A stretch of DNA of 64,000 nt from Polyangiaceae bacterium. Lineage in GTDB: Bacteria; Myxococcota_A; Polyangia; Polyangiales; Polyangiaceae. Below, one piece after another: positions 9,024-17,466 of the stretch. Positions within the stretch are counted from its first letter, which is position 1; every line of letters starts with the position of its first letter. Below the pieces are notes generated by a model. That model did no database searches and was not told where the DNA came from. It worked only from the letters and a program-made list of their open reading frames with translations. Location of the stretch: the NCBI GenBank assembly GCA_025353725.1, contig JANXOF010000016.1, positions 1 to 64,000 of the forward strand, in the 5' to 3' direction. A program made the translations under genes and the position numbers.

Positions 9024-9377
9024 TCAAGCTGCCGGGATTCGATTCACATGTGCCGACTTCTGATCGTCGACGGCACTGTCCGCGCGGCGGTCCGTGACAA
9101 TGTCGAGCGAGAGCGAAAGCGCTTCGCAGATACGGTACGACACGAACAGAGAAGGCCCCACCTCGCCCCGTTCGAGCCGCGCGACGTAGTTCGGCGAGAG
9201 GTCGGCCCGACGAGCCAAAACCGCCTGCGTCCAGCCTCGCTGCTTGCGTATGCGCCGAATGACCTGACCCACCCCCACCTGAAAAGTGCGCGTCGCGTTG
9301 AGCAACTCCGGGGAAGCGAGCGCCGACGGATCTTGGACGGTCACGGCGGGTCTTGAAGACGAAATACCCTTCGCCAT
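9024..9377 (-). CDS. XRE-family helix-turn-helix regulator
   Basis: This 117-residue protein carries an XRE/Cro-type HTH at about residues 35-90 (VIRRIRKQRGWTQAVLARRADLS, read here as two helices, then YVARLERGEVGPSL). No ligand or dimer domain is apparent beyond it. Its start lies 37 bases inside the 3' end of the spermidine-synthase-like gene, so it is probably translated from the same operon mRNA and may regulate it. Target sites cannot be named. Confidence 0.85.
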   Translation of the reverse strand: MAKGISSSRPAVTVQDPSALASPELLNATRTFQVGVGQVIRRIRKQRGWTQAVLARRADLSPNYVARLERGEVGPSLFVSYRICEALSLSLDIVTDRRADSAVDDQKSAHVNRIPAA

Positions 9378-10912
9378 TCTGCGGCCATGTTGTCGTCCGT
9401 AATCACCGTCGCCGAGCGCGTGCGCGTGAGGACGCTGTCGCGCGACTCAAGGCCCTCCGCCTCGGGCGCAGCGTTGATCGTATCGGCGTAAGTCACAAGA
9501 TCATCAAAAAACTTTTGGCCACTCTCAGAGCCGCGATCGATCGCAGGTACGCCGTCAATTGCAAATGTCTTTAGCGTCCGTTCCCAGCGGCTCTTGTCAA
9601 AGGCGAGCGGCGAATCACTCACGGCCATGAAGTTATAGACGCGTAGAGCAAAGGGAAACACGGTAGCGGCCGTCTTTTGAACGTCGTCCGAGGATGTGGA
9701 GTTGAAGTAGAAGAGTCCGCCGAGCTCCATGTGGGCGCGAGCAAGCGTCATAAACTCCGTGGAGAGCAAATCCGTAATGTGCGCGCGCCAATGCCACGTC
9801 GTATTCATCACGATGACGTCGAAACGCTCGTGCGGGTGACGGTTCAGCCAGCGGCGCCCGTCGTCGATGACCACCTCGACCTTTGAGTCGTGGAGAACAC
9901 CGCGAACCTCGGGGTGCGCCTCGATGAGCTGCGTATACCCGGGATTTATTTCGACAATCGTAAGGTGTTCAAGGCCTGGCAAGTGCTGCAGCACCCGCGC
10001 CCAGGACCCCGACGCGAGCCCAATCATCAGAATTCTCTTCGGCGCCGCGTGCATCGCCCCGATCCCGTACGCGCGCATGATGCCGTTACGATCCGAGCGA
10101 ATCGACGTATTAAACCGCCCATCATAGGCGCCGCCTCCGTACACTGTGCCATCCTGCGTGACGGTAATTACGCCGCTTTTCGTCTCGATAATCTCCGCGA
10201 ATTTCGTGTCGTCGCGAAAGTTTTCTTTATAGAGCAATCGCTCCCAAATACGATCGTAAGCACGAGGGGTGAGCGCGACGAGAAGCACCGCAACCACGCC
10301 TGAGGCCACGAGATACTGCGACCGCCTGGCACCTCCAAGATCGGAGAGCAACACAAGCGCGCCGACGAGCGCAAGACCGACGAGCGCCACTGCCAAGCCC
10401 GTGGTCCGTAGAGGCCAGATATCGAAGAAGACAAATCCTGTGAGAAGGCTTCCGGCCGAAGAACCGATGATATTCGCGAGATATACGTAGCTAAGACGCT
10501 GTCCCGCGCGCCCATCGGGAGCGATACCAAAGTGCGCCACGAGAGGTAAAATCGCGCCGAGCAACCCTGCTGCAACGACGACGAGCCCGAGCGCCGCCGG
10601 CCAATCAAGTCCAGTTTTGGCGGTCCATCCGAAGAACGGAACCACCGCCCATGCGGCGACGTTCGCGAGGAGCGCAAAGATCGCAAGACTGCGAAGTTGG
10701 CGCCTGTCACCGCTTTTCACGTCGTCTTTGCAAAAGCCCGCGGCCACGCGCGAACCTATCGCCAATCCGAGCAGGTAAGCCGCGAGAAGCAGACCGAACG
10801 CACCGGGCAATCCCCAGCTCTCGAACGCAATGACTCGGTACCAAACGATCTCGTAGGAAAGCGCGATGAACCCGCTCACCGCGGCAACGACGAGCGCGAG
10901 TGCAAAATTCAT
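9341..10912 (-). CDS. Membrane-fused spermidine-synthase-like protein (second half of split MFS/SpdS)
   Basis: The 523-residue product has an N-terminal six-to-seven helix membrane part (starting MNFALALVVAAVSGFIALSY) fused to a Rossmann methyltransferase-like domain of the spermidine synthase type. In that domain ILMIGLASGSWARVL takes the place of the GGGDG nucleotide loop, VEINPGY binds the ribose and VIDDGRRWL contacts the adenine. The aminopropyltransferase Asp motif (DxxDP) is replaced by MNTTWHWRAHITDLLS, so true spermidine synthesis is doubtful. The ATG at 10912 overlaps the stop of the upstream gene (ATGA); an in-frame extension to 11515 is just the antiframe of that gene. Confidence 0.85.
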   Translation of the reverse strand: MNFALALVVAAVSGFIALSYEIVWYRVIAFESWGLPGAFGLLLAAYLLGLAIGSRVAAGFCKDDVKSGDRRQLRSLAIFALLANVAAWAVVPFFGWTAKTGLDWPAALGLVVVAAGLLGAILPLVAHFGIAPDGRAGQRLSYVYLANIIGSSAGSLLTGFVFFDIWPLRTTGLAVALVGLALVGALVLLSDLGGARRSQYLVASGVVAVLLVALTPRAYDRIWERLLYKENFRDDTKFAEIIETKSGVITVTQDGTVYGGGAYDGRFNTSIRSDRNGIMRAYGIGAMHAAPKRILMIGLASGSWARVLQHLPGLEHLTIVEINPGYTQLIEAHPEVRGVLHDSKVEVVIDDGRRWLNRHPHERFDVIVMNTTWHWRAHITDLLSTEFMTLARAHMELGGLFYFNSTSSDDVQKTAATVFPFALRVYNFMAVSDSPLAFDKSRWERTLKTFAIDGVPAIDRGSESGQKFFDDLVTYADTINAAPEAEGLESRDSVLTRTRSATVITDDNMAAEWRRVFRLQDPP

Positions 10913-11505
10913 GACGCCGCTCCAGTCCGACGATGAGCGACGTACGCAAGAAAACTCACCGTGAGGTTCAAGCACGCGGCGGCGCGCACCGTTCCTTGGA
11001 GTCCAGCGCTCTTCATGACGAATAGCACCGCCGCAGCCGACGCAAACGCCGAGCCGAGCGTATTCACGAAGTAAAGACTGCCGACACTTTTGCCAACGTT
11101 CTTCTGCGTCCGGACCAAGTACGAAACGAGCAGCGGGAGCGTACTGCCCATCAGCAGCGTCGGCAGGAGCACGAGAAGGAACGTCACCACAAACGTAGCG
11201 AATGCGGTCATGCCGAGCGTGATTTCTCCGATCGCGTGAAAGACCTGGAGTGAAACGAGTCCGAACGCTCCGATACCAAGCTCCACGAGCGAAAAGAGGA
11301 GAAGCGCGGGGCGCTTCGGATCTTTCGACACGATGCCGCCTGCGACGCTCCCGACGCCTAGGCCCAGCATGAACGCCGTGACGACCATCGTCACGCTCTC
11401 GATGTTGATTCCGTAAATGGCATACAGAGCGCGCTGCCATACGATTTGATAGAGCAGGGCTGCAAACCCGGAGAGTAGAAAGACCGCGTAAATCCAGGCC
11501 CGCAT
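10909..11505 (-). CDS. MFS-like membrane half of split MFS/spermidine-synthase protein
   Basis: The 198-residue product is almost wholly hydrophobic with about six transmembrane helices. It opens with LLSGFAALLYQIVWQRAL, which repeats the motif at the start of the next gene (SGFIALSYEIVWYR), as expected for the two membrane halves of fused MFS/spermidine-synthase proteins. In most relatives I know these halves are one polypeptide; here they are two coupled genes. It starts 14 bases after the stop of the LOR/SDH-type gene and likely belongs to the same operon. Function is unknown. Confidence 0.8.
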   Translation of the reverse strand: MRAWIYAVFLLSGFAALLYQIVWQRALYAIYGINIESVTMVVTAFMLGLGVGSVAGGIVSKDPKRPALLLFSLVELGIGAFGLVSLQVFHAIGEITLGMTAFATFVVTFLLVLLPTLLMGSTLPLLVSYLVRTQKNVGKSVGSLYFVNTLGSAFASAAAVLFVMKSAGLQGTVRAAACLNLTVSFLAYVAHRRTGAAS

Positions 11506-11519
11506 CGGTTCGCAACCTA

Positions 11520-12590
11520 CTACAGCGCGCGACGGAGCTCGCTCAAGAAGTACTCACAGTCCGTCACGATGCCAACAGCCTGGTGCGTCCCTCGGTCGAC
11601 GAGCTTGATCACGGCTTCTGCGCTCGTATCGACGCAGAACGTCGCGACCGAGGAGGCCAGCATATTTCCAGTGGCGATTCCGTGCAGCGTCGTGCCGACG
11701 ATGAGACCAACCGTCACGCCCTGCACGAGGTCGCGCATCAAATCCGCCGCTAAGAGCGCGTCGCTGATGACGTCGGGAAGAGGTCCGTCATCGCGAATGG
11801 ACCCCGCAAGGACGAAGGGAATGCCCATGCTGACGCACGCATGCATGATTCCACGCGGTATCAGTCCGGTATGCACGGCCGAGGCAATCGAGCCCGCGCG
11901 ACGAATGCGGTTTATCGCACGAAGGTGATGCTGGTGACCGTGCCTGACGTTGCCGCCGTGCGCGAGGTCCATACCGAGCGAAGTGCCGAACATCGCAGCC
12001 TCGATGTCGTGGGCCGCGAGTGCGTTACCGGCGAAAAGCACGTCGATCCACCCGTCACGAACAAGGTGCTCGAGCACGGGCGCACTTCCTGAGTGAACGA
12101 TGGCGGGCCCCCCCACGAAAAGAACTTTCCCGCCTTGCGCACGTGCCGCGCGCATCGCCTCCGCGACGTCGCGCACCAGGCGCGCTTTGGGTCGCTCGGT
12201 CGAGACGCCGGAAGACATAAACCCAAACGACTCGGCGCCCGGACCCGCTAGCGAATCGAGCGCCGGAACGCGAACCCCGGACTCACCGATGACCACGTGG
12301 TCCCCTACCTGCACGGCGTGCATGGGAATACCCACCGCGAACGGCCGCCCGTCGCCGTCTCTACGAACGACGATACCCACGTCCATCTCGATACGCCCGA
12401 CCGGAAGCCACGCGCCGTCGACCCGCACGTCGGTCGGGAAATTCGTGGTCGCATAAAACTCCTCGGGAAACGTGCCTGCCCGATCGGCAGAGACAAGGCG
12501 TGCATCGACGGGGAGGAACGAGGCTTCCGCGTCGCGCGGCGCTTGGTTGTGGCTCACGCGCGCGAGACTACGCGATGAGCCGGCCGACAT
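11520..12590 (-). CDS. TIGR00300/LOR-SDH family protein, possible ornithine cyclodeaminase
   Basis: The 356-residue sequence matches the conserved family first described as the LOR/SDH bifunctional region (TIGR00300). The N-terminal beta-rich part is followed by a Rossmann-like part with VLFVGGPAIVHSG, FAGNALAAHDIE, GTSLGMDLAHGG and GHQHHLRAINRIR. Members from archaea and the C-terminal domain of cyanobacterial ArgZ/AgrE act on ornithine, producing proline with NAD; that function is transferred by family only. It heads a minus-strand operon with the split MFS/spermidine-synthase-like genes and an XRE regulator, and is divergent from the U32 gene with 29 bases between starts, so both promoters are compressed there. 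Confidence 0.8.
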   Translation of the reverse strand: MSAGSSRSLARVSHNQAPRDAEASFLPVDARLVSADRAGTFPEEFYATTNFPTDVRVDGAWLPVGRIEMDVGIVVRRDGDGRPFAVGIPMHAVQVGDHVVIGESGVRVPALDSLAGPGAESFGFMSSGVSTERPKARLVRDVAEAMRAARAQGGKVLFVGGPAIVHSGSAPVLEHLVRDGWIDVLFAGNALAAHDIEAAMFGTSLGMDLAHGGNVRHGHQHHLRAINRIRRAGSIASAVHTGLIPRGIMHACVSMGIPFVLAGSIRDDGPLPDVISDALLAADLMRDLVQGVTVGLIVGTTLHGIATGNMLASSVATFCVDTSAEAVIKLVDRGTHQAVGIVTDCEYFLSELRRAL

Positions 12591-12619
12591 GCGGCGTTTG
12601 CGCTAAAGACACGCGACCC

Positions 12620-15154
12620 ATGACGCAAAACACGCCTCGAACCGACTCTTCGCGCGTGACGCGACCTGAGCTTCTCGCGCCCGCAGGCGACCGAACATCA
12701 CTCGAGGCCGCGGTGCTGGCGGGGGCCGACGCCGTTTACTTTGGGCTCAAAGGGTTTAACGCGCGCGCTCGTGCCACCAACTTCGACGCGGTTGAGCTAG
12801 CCGAGACCATGCGATGGCTCCACGAGCACGGCGCGCGCGGCTATGTGACGCTCAACACGCTCGTGTTCGATGCAGAGTTGGCAAGCGTCGAAGCCGCGAT
12901 TCGGACATGCGCCGATGCAGGCGTCGACGCGCTCATCGTGCAAGACCTCGGGGTCGCCAGGCTGGCGCGAGCGATAGCCCCGCAACTCGCGATTCACGCC
13001 TCGACGCAAATGACATGCACCGATGCGTCGTCCGTCGAGCTCGCTCGTGAGGTGGGCGCCACACGCGTGATTCTCGCACGGGAGCTGTCGTTGGACGACA
13101 TCGCGACGCTTCGGCGAGGCACGGACGTCGAAATCGAGGTGTTCGTTCACGGCGCGCTGTGTATTTCGTATTCGGGTCAATGCCTAACAAGCGAAGCCAT
13201 CGGAGGCCGAAGCGCGAACCGCGGCGCGTGCGCTCAAGCCTGTCGCTTGCCCTATGAACTCGTAGTCGACGGCGAGCTCCGTGACACGAAAGACAAAGCG
13301 TACCTTTTATCACCCGAAGACCTCGAGACGTCGGCGCTCGTGCCGTATTTTGTCCGCGCGGGTATCTCTTCACTCAAAATCGAGGGCCGCCTGAAAGGAC
13401 CCGAGTACGTCGGCGCGACGACGAAACTTTACAGACAAGCCATCGACGCGGCTATCGGCGACGGCATCGCCCCCACAGAGGACGATCGGCGCGCGGCGCT
13501 TCAAACCTTCACGCGCGGGTCTGGACCCGGTTTTTTTCCGGGCGTTGACCACCAACGACTCGTCGAAGGGCGCGCGTGTGACCATCGGGGACTCGAGGTA
13601 GGGCGCTTCCGCGGTATCGAGACGTTTCGAGGCCGCGACGTACTTGCCATTGACGTCGGAATAGAGCTCGCAAAAGGAGATGGCATTCTCGTGGAGGGAG
13701 GTTTTGCAAGTGAGGGCGAACTGGGGGGCCGCGTGTGGACACTTGCCGTAAACGGAGAGGAGGTAGACCGCGCTCGCGCCGGCACTACCGCCTACGTCTG
13801 GCTAGGGCCCGACGTCCGAATCGTCTCGCTGCCCGCCGACCGACGCGTCTTCCGGACGAACCATCCCGCCGGCGCAAAAAAGAACCTCAGCGAGCTCGCG
13901 TCGGGCGGAAGGCGTACGCGCCTCGACTTACGCATTTCAGGGCGTATTGGCGAAGCGTTTAGGCTCGAAGGGCGGACGGCTGCGGGCGCCTTCGCTCACG
14001 TGACGGGAGACGCCGCCGTGGAACAAGCGCGCTCGGCCCCGCTCGACACAGCGGCGTTACGCGACAAGCTCGGCAAACTCGGCGACACCCCATTCGAGCT
14101 CGGCGCACTCGACGTCGGCTTACCCGCAGGCACGATTGTGCCCCTATCTTCGCTCAATCGCGCGCGGCGAGCGCTCGTCGCGGCGCTGTCGGAGACTCTC
14201 CGCGAGGCGGCCGTACATCGCCACGCGACGACCGATGTATCTCACACGCATCTTCTCGCGGCCGCGACCCCACCCGCCCATCGCAAGCCCTCGCCTGGGC
14301 TCTTCGTCTTGTGCAGGAATCTCGAACAAGCCGTCGCCGCTATCGATGCCGGCGCGACGGGCGTGTACCTCGATTTCCTCGAGCTGACAGGCACGGGTGA
14401 CGCGCTGAGGCAACTGCGTGGGCGCGGTGTTTTCGTGGGCGTTGCGCCCCCCCGCATCCGGAAGCCCGGCGAGGAAAAGATCGACCACTACATCGCATCG
14501 CTCGCTCCGGATGCGCTGCTGGTACGCGGTTTGGGCGCACTCCGCGAGCTACCGCATGACGGCTCGGGCCCTCTTGCCATCGGCGATTTCTCACTCAACG
14601 TCACGAACCGGCTCACGGCCGCGGAGGTGTTGAGTCGAGGCCTCGCAGCCTTCACGCCGTCCTTCGATCTCGACGCTTCGCAACTCGTCGACTTGGTCGC
14701 AGCTTCAGCTTCCGGCGTCGCTTTCGGGCCGTGGGCCGAAGTGATTCTTCACCACCCCATGGCGCTTTTTCACATGGAACACTGCGTCATCGCGGCACTT
14801 CTGTCCGACGGCAGTGACCACCGCACGTGTGGCCGCCCGTGCGACCGCCATCGCGTGTCTCTCCGCGACCGCGCAGGCGTCGATCACCCTGTCGAGGCCG
14901 ACGTCGGATGTCGGAATACCGTGTTCCACGCGCGGCCGCAAAGCGCGGTCCAGCTTCTCCCGCAGCTCGCGGCGGCGGGCGTTGCACGCTTTCGCATCGA
15001 GCTCGTTCGCGAAACGGCCGCCGACGTCGCTCGGCTGGTCACGGCCTATCGACGTGCCACCGAAGCCCCAGAGCGCGCCCATGATGTTTGGGCCGAGCTA
15101 CGAACGGAAGGTGGATACGGCGTCGTGAAAGGCTCGCTTCGTATCGTGAGTTAG
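12620..15154 (+). CDS. U32 family protein, RlhA-like (23S rRNA hydroxylation type)
   Basis: The product is 844 residues from ATG 12620. The N-terminal TIM-barrel starts RPELLAPAGDRTSLEAAVLA and includes the U32 signature EVFVHGALCISYSGQCLTS, followed by GGRSANRGACAQACRLPY with the conserved Cys set. The middle matches the DUF3656-type insert. The C-terminal part has a second set of conserved residues (MEHCVIAALLSDG, CGRPC, VGCRNTVFH). E. coli RlhA, the closest characterised relative type, hydroxylates C2501 of 23S rRNA; TrhP relatives modify tRNA. The Cys residues are thought to hold an Fe-S cluster. The protein is longer than RlhA, mainly in the middle. Peptidase activity is unlikely despite the family name. 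Confidence 0.85.
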   Translation: MTQNTPRTDSSRVTRPELLAPAGDRTSLEAAVLAGADAVYFGLKGFNARARATNFDAVELAETMRWLHEHGARGYVTLNTLVFDAELASVEAAIRTCADAGVDALIVQDLGVARLARAIAPQLAIHASTQMTCTDASSVELAREVGATRVILARELSLDDIATLRRGTDVEIEVFVHGALCISYSGQCLTSEAIGGRSANRGACAQACRLPYELVVDGELRDTKDKAYLLSPEDLETSALVPYFVRAGISSLKIEGRLKGPEYVGATTKLYRQAIDAAIGDGIAPTEDDRRAALQTFTRGSGPGFFPGVDHQRLVEGRACDHRGLEVGRFRGIETFRGRDVLAIDVGIELAKGDGILVEGGFASEGELGGRVWTLAVNGEEVDRARAGTTAYVWLGPDVRIVSLPADRRVFRTNHPAGAKKNLSELASGGRRTRLDLRISGRIGEAFRLEGRTAAGAFAHVTGDAAVEQARSAPLDTAALRDKLGKLGDTPFELGALDVGLPAGTIVPLSSLNRARRALVAALSETLREAAVHRHATTDVSHTHLLAAATPPAHRKPSPGLFVLCRNLEQAVAAIDAGATGVYLDFLELTGTGDALRQLRGRGVFVGVAPPRIRKPGEEKIDHYIASLAPDALLVRGLGALRELPHDGSGPLAIGDFSLNVTNRLTAAEVLSRGLAAFTPSFDLDASQLVDLVAASASGVAFGPWAEVILHHPMALFHMEHCVIAALLSDGSDHRTCGRPCDRHRVSLRDRAGVDHPVEADVGCRNTVFHARPQSAVQLLPQLAAAGVARFRIELVRETAADVARLVTAYRRATEAPERAHDVWAELRTEGGYGVVKGSLRIVS

Positions 15155-15248
15155 TGCCGGCTATCGCTCGGGCAGCGCCGCCGATCGTAAGGGCACGGGT
15201 TCTCTCGAAGACCAAAGGATTGGCCGCGGCTGATTTGCGAGCGTACGG

Positions 15249-15590
15249 CTAGCCGCCGATTTCGTCGTGCTTGCGTGCTATTTCCGTAATTAAGTGAGTC
15301 TCGACGGCGCCGAGAAGGCCGAACTGGACGCCCATGCCACCACCGTTGACCCAGCGAACGATGCCCGGAAGCGAGACGGCGCTCTGGGCACCGGGCAACG
15401 TGAGCTCAAGGACCACTGCGGTACCAAAGCTCAAAGGTGAGTCGGTCTCGCAGAAGGTCCCACCCAGCGAGATATCTCGGCAAAACCCTTCGCGCGTCAA
15501 GGTGCTTCCCTGACTCGCAAATAGCGCCGGACGATTCAAAGGGGCGCGGGCGTAGCGGCGCTTCTCAATGCGGTCAGAGCGATCAGGCAC
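15249..15590 (-). CDS. PilZ domain protein (c-di-GMP receptor)
   Basis: This single-domain protein of 113 residues has both PilZ motifs: RRYARAPL (RxxxR type) near residue 11 and DISLGGTF (D/NxSxxG) near residue 40, then GIVRWVNGGGMGVQF as the closing strands. It is predicted to bind cyclic-di-GMP and act as a small cytoplasmic adaptor. The GTG start at 15590 has GAGGA 6 bases upstream. No target gene is adjacent. A GGDEF cyclase and a processive glycosyltransferase elsewhere in the window are possible partners by theme only. Confidence 0.9.
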   Translation of the reverse strand: MPDRSDRIEKRRYARAPLNRPALFASQGSTLTREGFCRDISLGGTFCETDSPLSFGTAVVLELTLPGAQSAVSLPGIVRWVNGGGMGVQFGLLGAVETHLITEIARKHDEIGG

Positions 15591-15660
15591 GGAATGTCCT
15601 CCTCGATTCGAGCGGCCTTCGCCCGAGCGTTTGCGCGAGCCTCAATGCTACCATCCTCGG

Positions 15661-16740
15661 GTGACGTCCGACGACAACCAAGGCGTATCGGCTCCCGCTT
15701 CGAGGGCCGCCCCACCTCCCGACCCCCGCGTCGTGAAGGCACTCGCCGAAGCCCGCGATGCCGCCGAGCGTGCAAACCTAAAGCTAGAACCAAACGGTTC
15801 GAAGGGCGCTCGTTGGCTAGCCCTTGTACCCGTGACCGCGGGCCTTCTGACCATGCTCCTGATGATGCCGCGCGCCGCCCCACCGATGGATATCCCACTT
15901 CCACGTATCGACATGCGGGCGCTCGACGCTGTCCGAGCGGACGATCAAAGCCGCGCGGCCGAGGCGCGCGACCACCGCCTTCCCAGCGAAGTTCTCGTCG
16001 TAGGCACGTCCCTTCGCGCGCTCAATAAGGCGATGGCAAAGAACGCGACGGACGAGGAGATAGGTACGGCCCGGAACGCGCTCGACTCCGCTTTCCGCGC
16101 ACTCGCCCCCGACGGTGAGAAGGCGTTCGACATGCTGCGTACGCTGCGCGCGTTTCAGCTCGAGGCCTTCCTCGCTGAGGTCGAAAAATTCGAGACCACC
16201 GGCGTGATGACCGACGAGCTCGACGAACTCGCAGGCGGATTTATCGATCGAATGTACGCCGCCGGGTGGCTCGAGAACGGCAAGGTAATCCTCGACGAGA
16301 GCGAGAGACGCGCCGCATACAAGCTGGTCTGGACGGCGCAAGTCGGTGCCGAACGCATGCAAGCACTGGCCCTTAGCATCGATGAGCAGCGTGCGCTTTA
16401 CACACTTTACTTGCGGCACCCTCACGCACCGGAGGCCCAGCGAGCGTCGTACGAATCCCAGCGCGGCGCCGCACGAGACACCGCGGCGTGCGCGCGTGCT
16501 GTTGCGCAGGAAAAACTCGCGGTCGACCAGTGGCGACTCGAAAAGGTAAAACGCCTCGGCGACATCGACCCTCTCTATCCCGCGGCCTACGCGCTCGGCG
16601 TCGCCTACTACCGCATCGGTCGCTACGACGCGTCGGCCGAGGCCTTCCGTGCGTGGATTGAAAAGCACCCGGGCGGTCCACTCGACCTTCGCGCCCGCAA
16701 TCACCTCAAAGCGGCCCTCGAAGCTTACGGGCCGACCTAG
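15661..16740 (+). CDS. TPR-like membrane-anchored protein of unknown function
   Basis: The product is 359 residues from a GTG at 15661. A short Pro/Ala-rich cytoplasmic start precedes one transmembrane helix (ALVPVTAGLLTMLLMMPRA) at about 60-80. The rest is helical and ends in a recognisable tetratricopeptide pair (YPAAYALGVAYYRIGRYDAS, then AFRAWIEKHPGG). It is probably a periplasmic scaffold. It sits 3 bases before the response regulator gene, suggesting that it and the two-component pair share one mRNA and possibly one pathway. The frame is also open upstream to 15568, but that overlaps the divergent PilZ start and is not favoured. Confidence 0.75.
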   Translation: MTSDDNQGVSAPASRAAPPPDPRVVKALAEARDAAERANLKLEPNGSKGARWLALVPVTAGLLTMLLMMPRAAPPMDIPLPRIDMRALDAVRADDQSRAAEARDHRLPSEVLVVGTSLRALNKAMAKNATDEEIGTARNALDSAFRALAPDGEKAFDMLRTLRAFQLEAFLAEVEKFETTGVMTDELDELAGGFIDRMYAAGWLENGKVILDESERRAAYKLVWTAQVGAERMQALALSIDEQRALYTLYLRHPHAPEAQRASYESQRGAARDTAACARAVAQEKLAVDQWRLEKVKRLGDIDPLYPAAYALGVAYYRIGRYDASAEAFRAWIEKHPGGPLDLRARNHLKAALEAYGPT

Positions 16741-16743
16741 CCG

Positions 16744-17466
16744 ATGATCCGCGTGCTGCTCGTCGACGACGATCGCGCTCTCGCACGGCTCCTTACGGAT
16801 TATCTTGCGTCGCACGACGTCGTCGTAACGCACGTGGAGAGCGGATCCGAAGCGCTCGCGGTGCTCGCGGCCGCGACGTTTGACGTGGTTCTCCTCGACG
16901 TGATGCTTCCGAGCGTCGATGGCTTCGAAGTATGCCGACAAATCCGCTTAGTTCACGATGTTCCACTCATCATGCTCACCGCGCGCGGCGACGATACGGA
17001 CCGAATCCGCGGTTTGGAGCTTGGCGCCGACGACTATGTCGCGAAGCCCTTTAATCCGCGTGAACTCCTCGCGCGCGTACGAGCTGTGATGCGGCGCGCC
17101 CCTCAGCCCGGGGCGCTCGGGGATTTGCCTTCGCCCGCCCGCGAGGCGATAGTGATAGGGCCAGTCACGATCGATTGCGCGGCGCGCGTGGTCCTACGAA
17201 ATGGCGAAGAAATCTCGCTCACGGCCTTCGAGTACCGAATCCTTGTGGTGCTCGCGCGGCACGCGGGCGAGACCGTGACACGCGAGGAACTCGCGACAGA
17301 GGTTCGGGAACCGAGCGAAGCAAAGGCCACGTACGACCCAAGCGTCGACCGTTCCTTGGACGTTCACGTAGGGCGCCTCCGTCAGAAGCTTGAAGTCAAC
17401 CCGAAGGAGCCACGCCTCATCAAGTCCGTTCGCGGCGTGGGGTATGTCATGGCGACGCCCGCGTGA
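16744..17466 (+). CDS. OmpR/PhoB-family response regulator
   Basis: The receiver domain has the acidic pocket LLVDDD, phospho-acceptor Asp52 in VVLLDVMLP, Thr79 and Lys101 (VAKPF). The C-terminal winged helix is of the OmpR type (SLTAFEYRILVVLARHAGETVTREEL, DVHVGRLRQKL, SVRGVGYVM). All switch residues are present. Its stop overlaps the GTG start of the kinase gene (GTGA), so the pair is cotranslated. It should bind direct-repeat promoter sites, which cannot be seen here. Confidence 0.94.
   Translation: MIRVLLVDDDRALARLLTDYLASHDVVVTHVESGSEALAVLAAATFDVVLLDVMLPSVDGFEVCRQIRLVHDVPLIMLTARGDDTDRIRGLELGADDYVAKPFNPRELLARVRAVMRRAPQPGALGDLPSPAREAIVIGPVTIDCAARVVLRNGEEISLTAFEYRILVVLARHAGETVTREELATEVREPSEAKATYDPSVDRSLDVHVGRLRQKLEVNPKEPRLIKSVRGVGYVMATPA

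Noticed and set aside
10913-11515. 200-residue N-terminal extension of the spermidine-synthase-like protein
   Set aside because: It is the out-of-frame shadow of the upstream membrane gene; it is Arg-rich with no membrane pattern, and the ATGA junction at 10912 gives a natural start.
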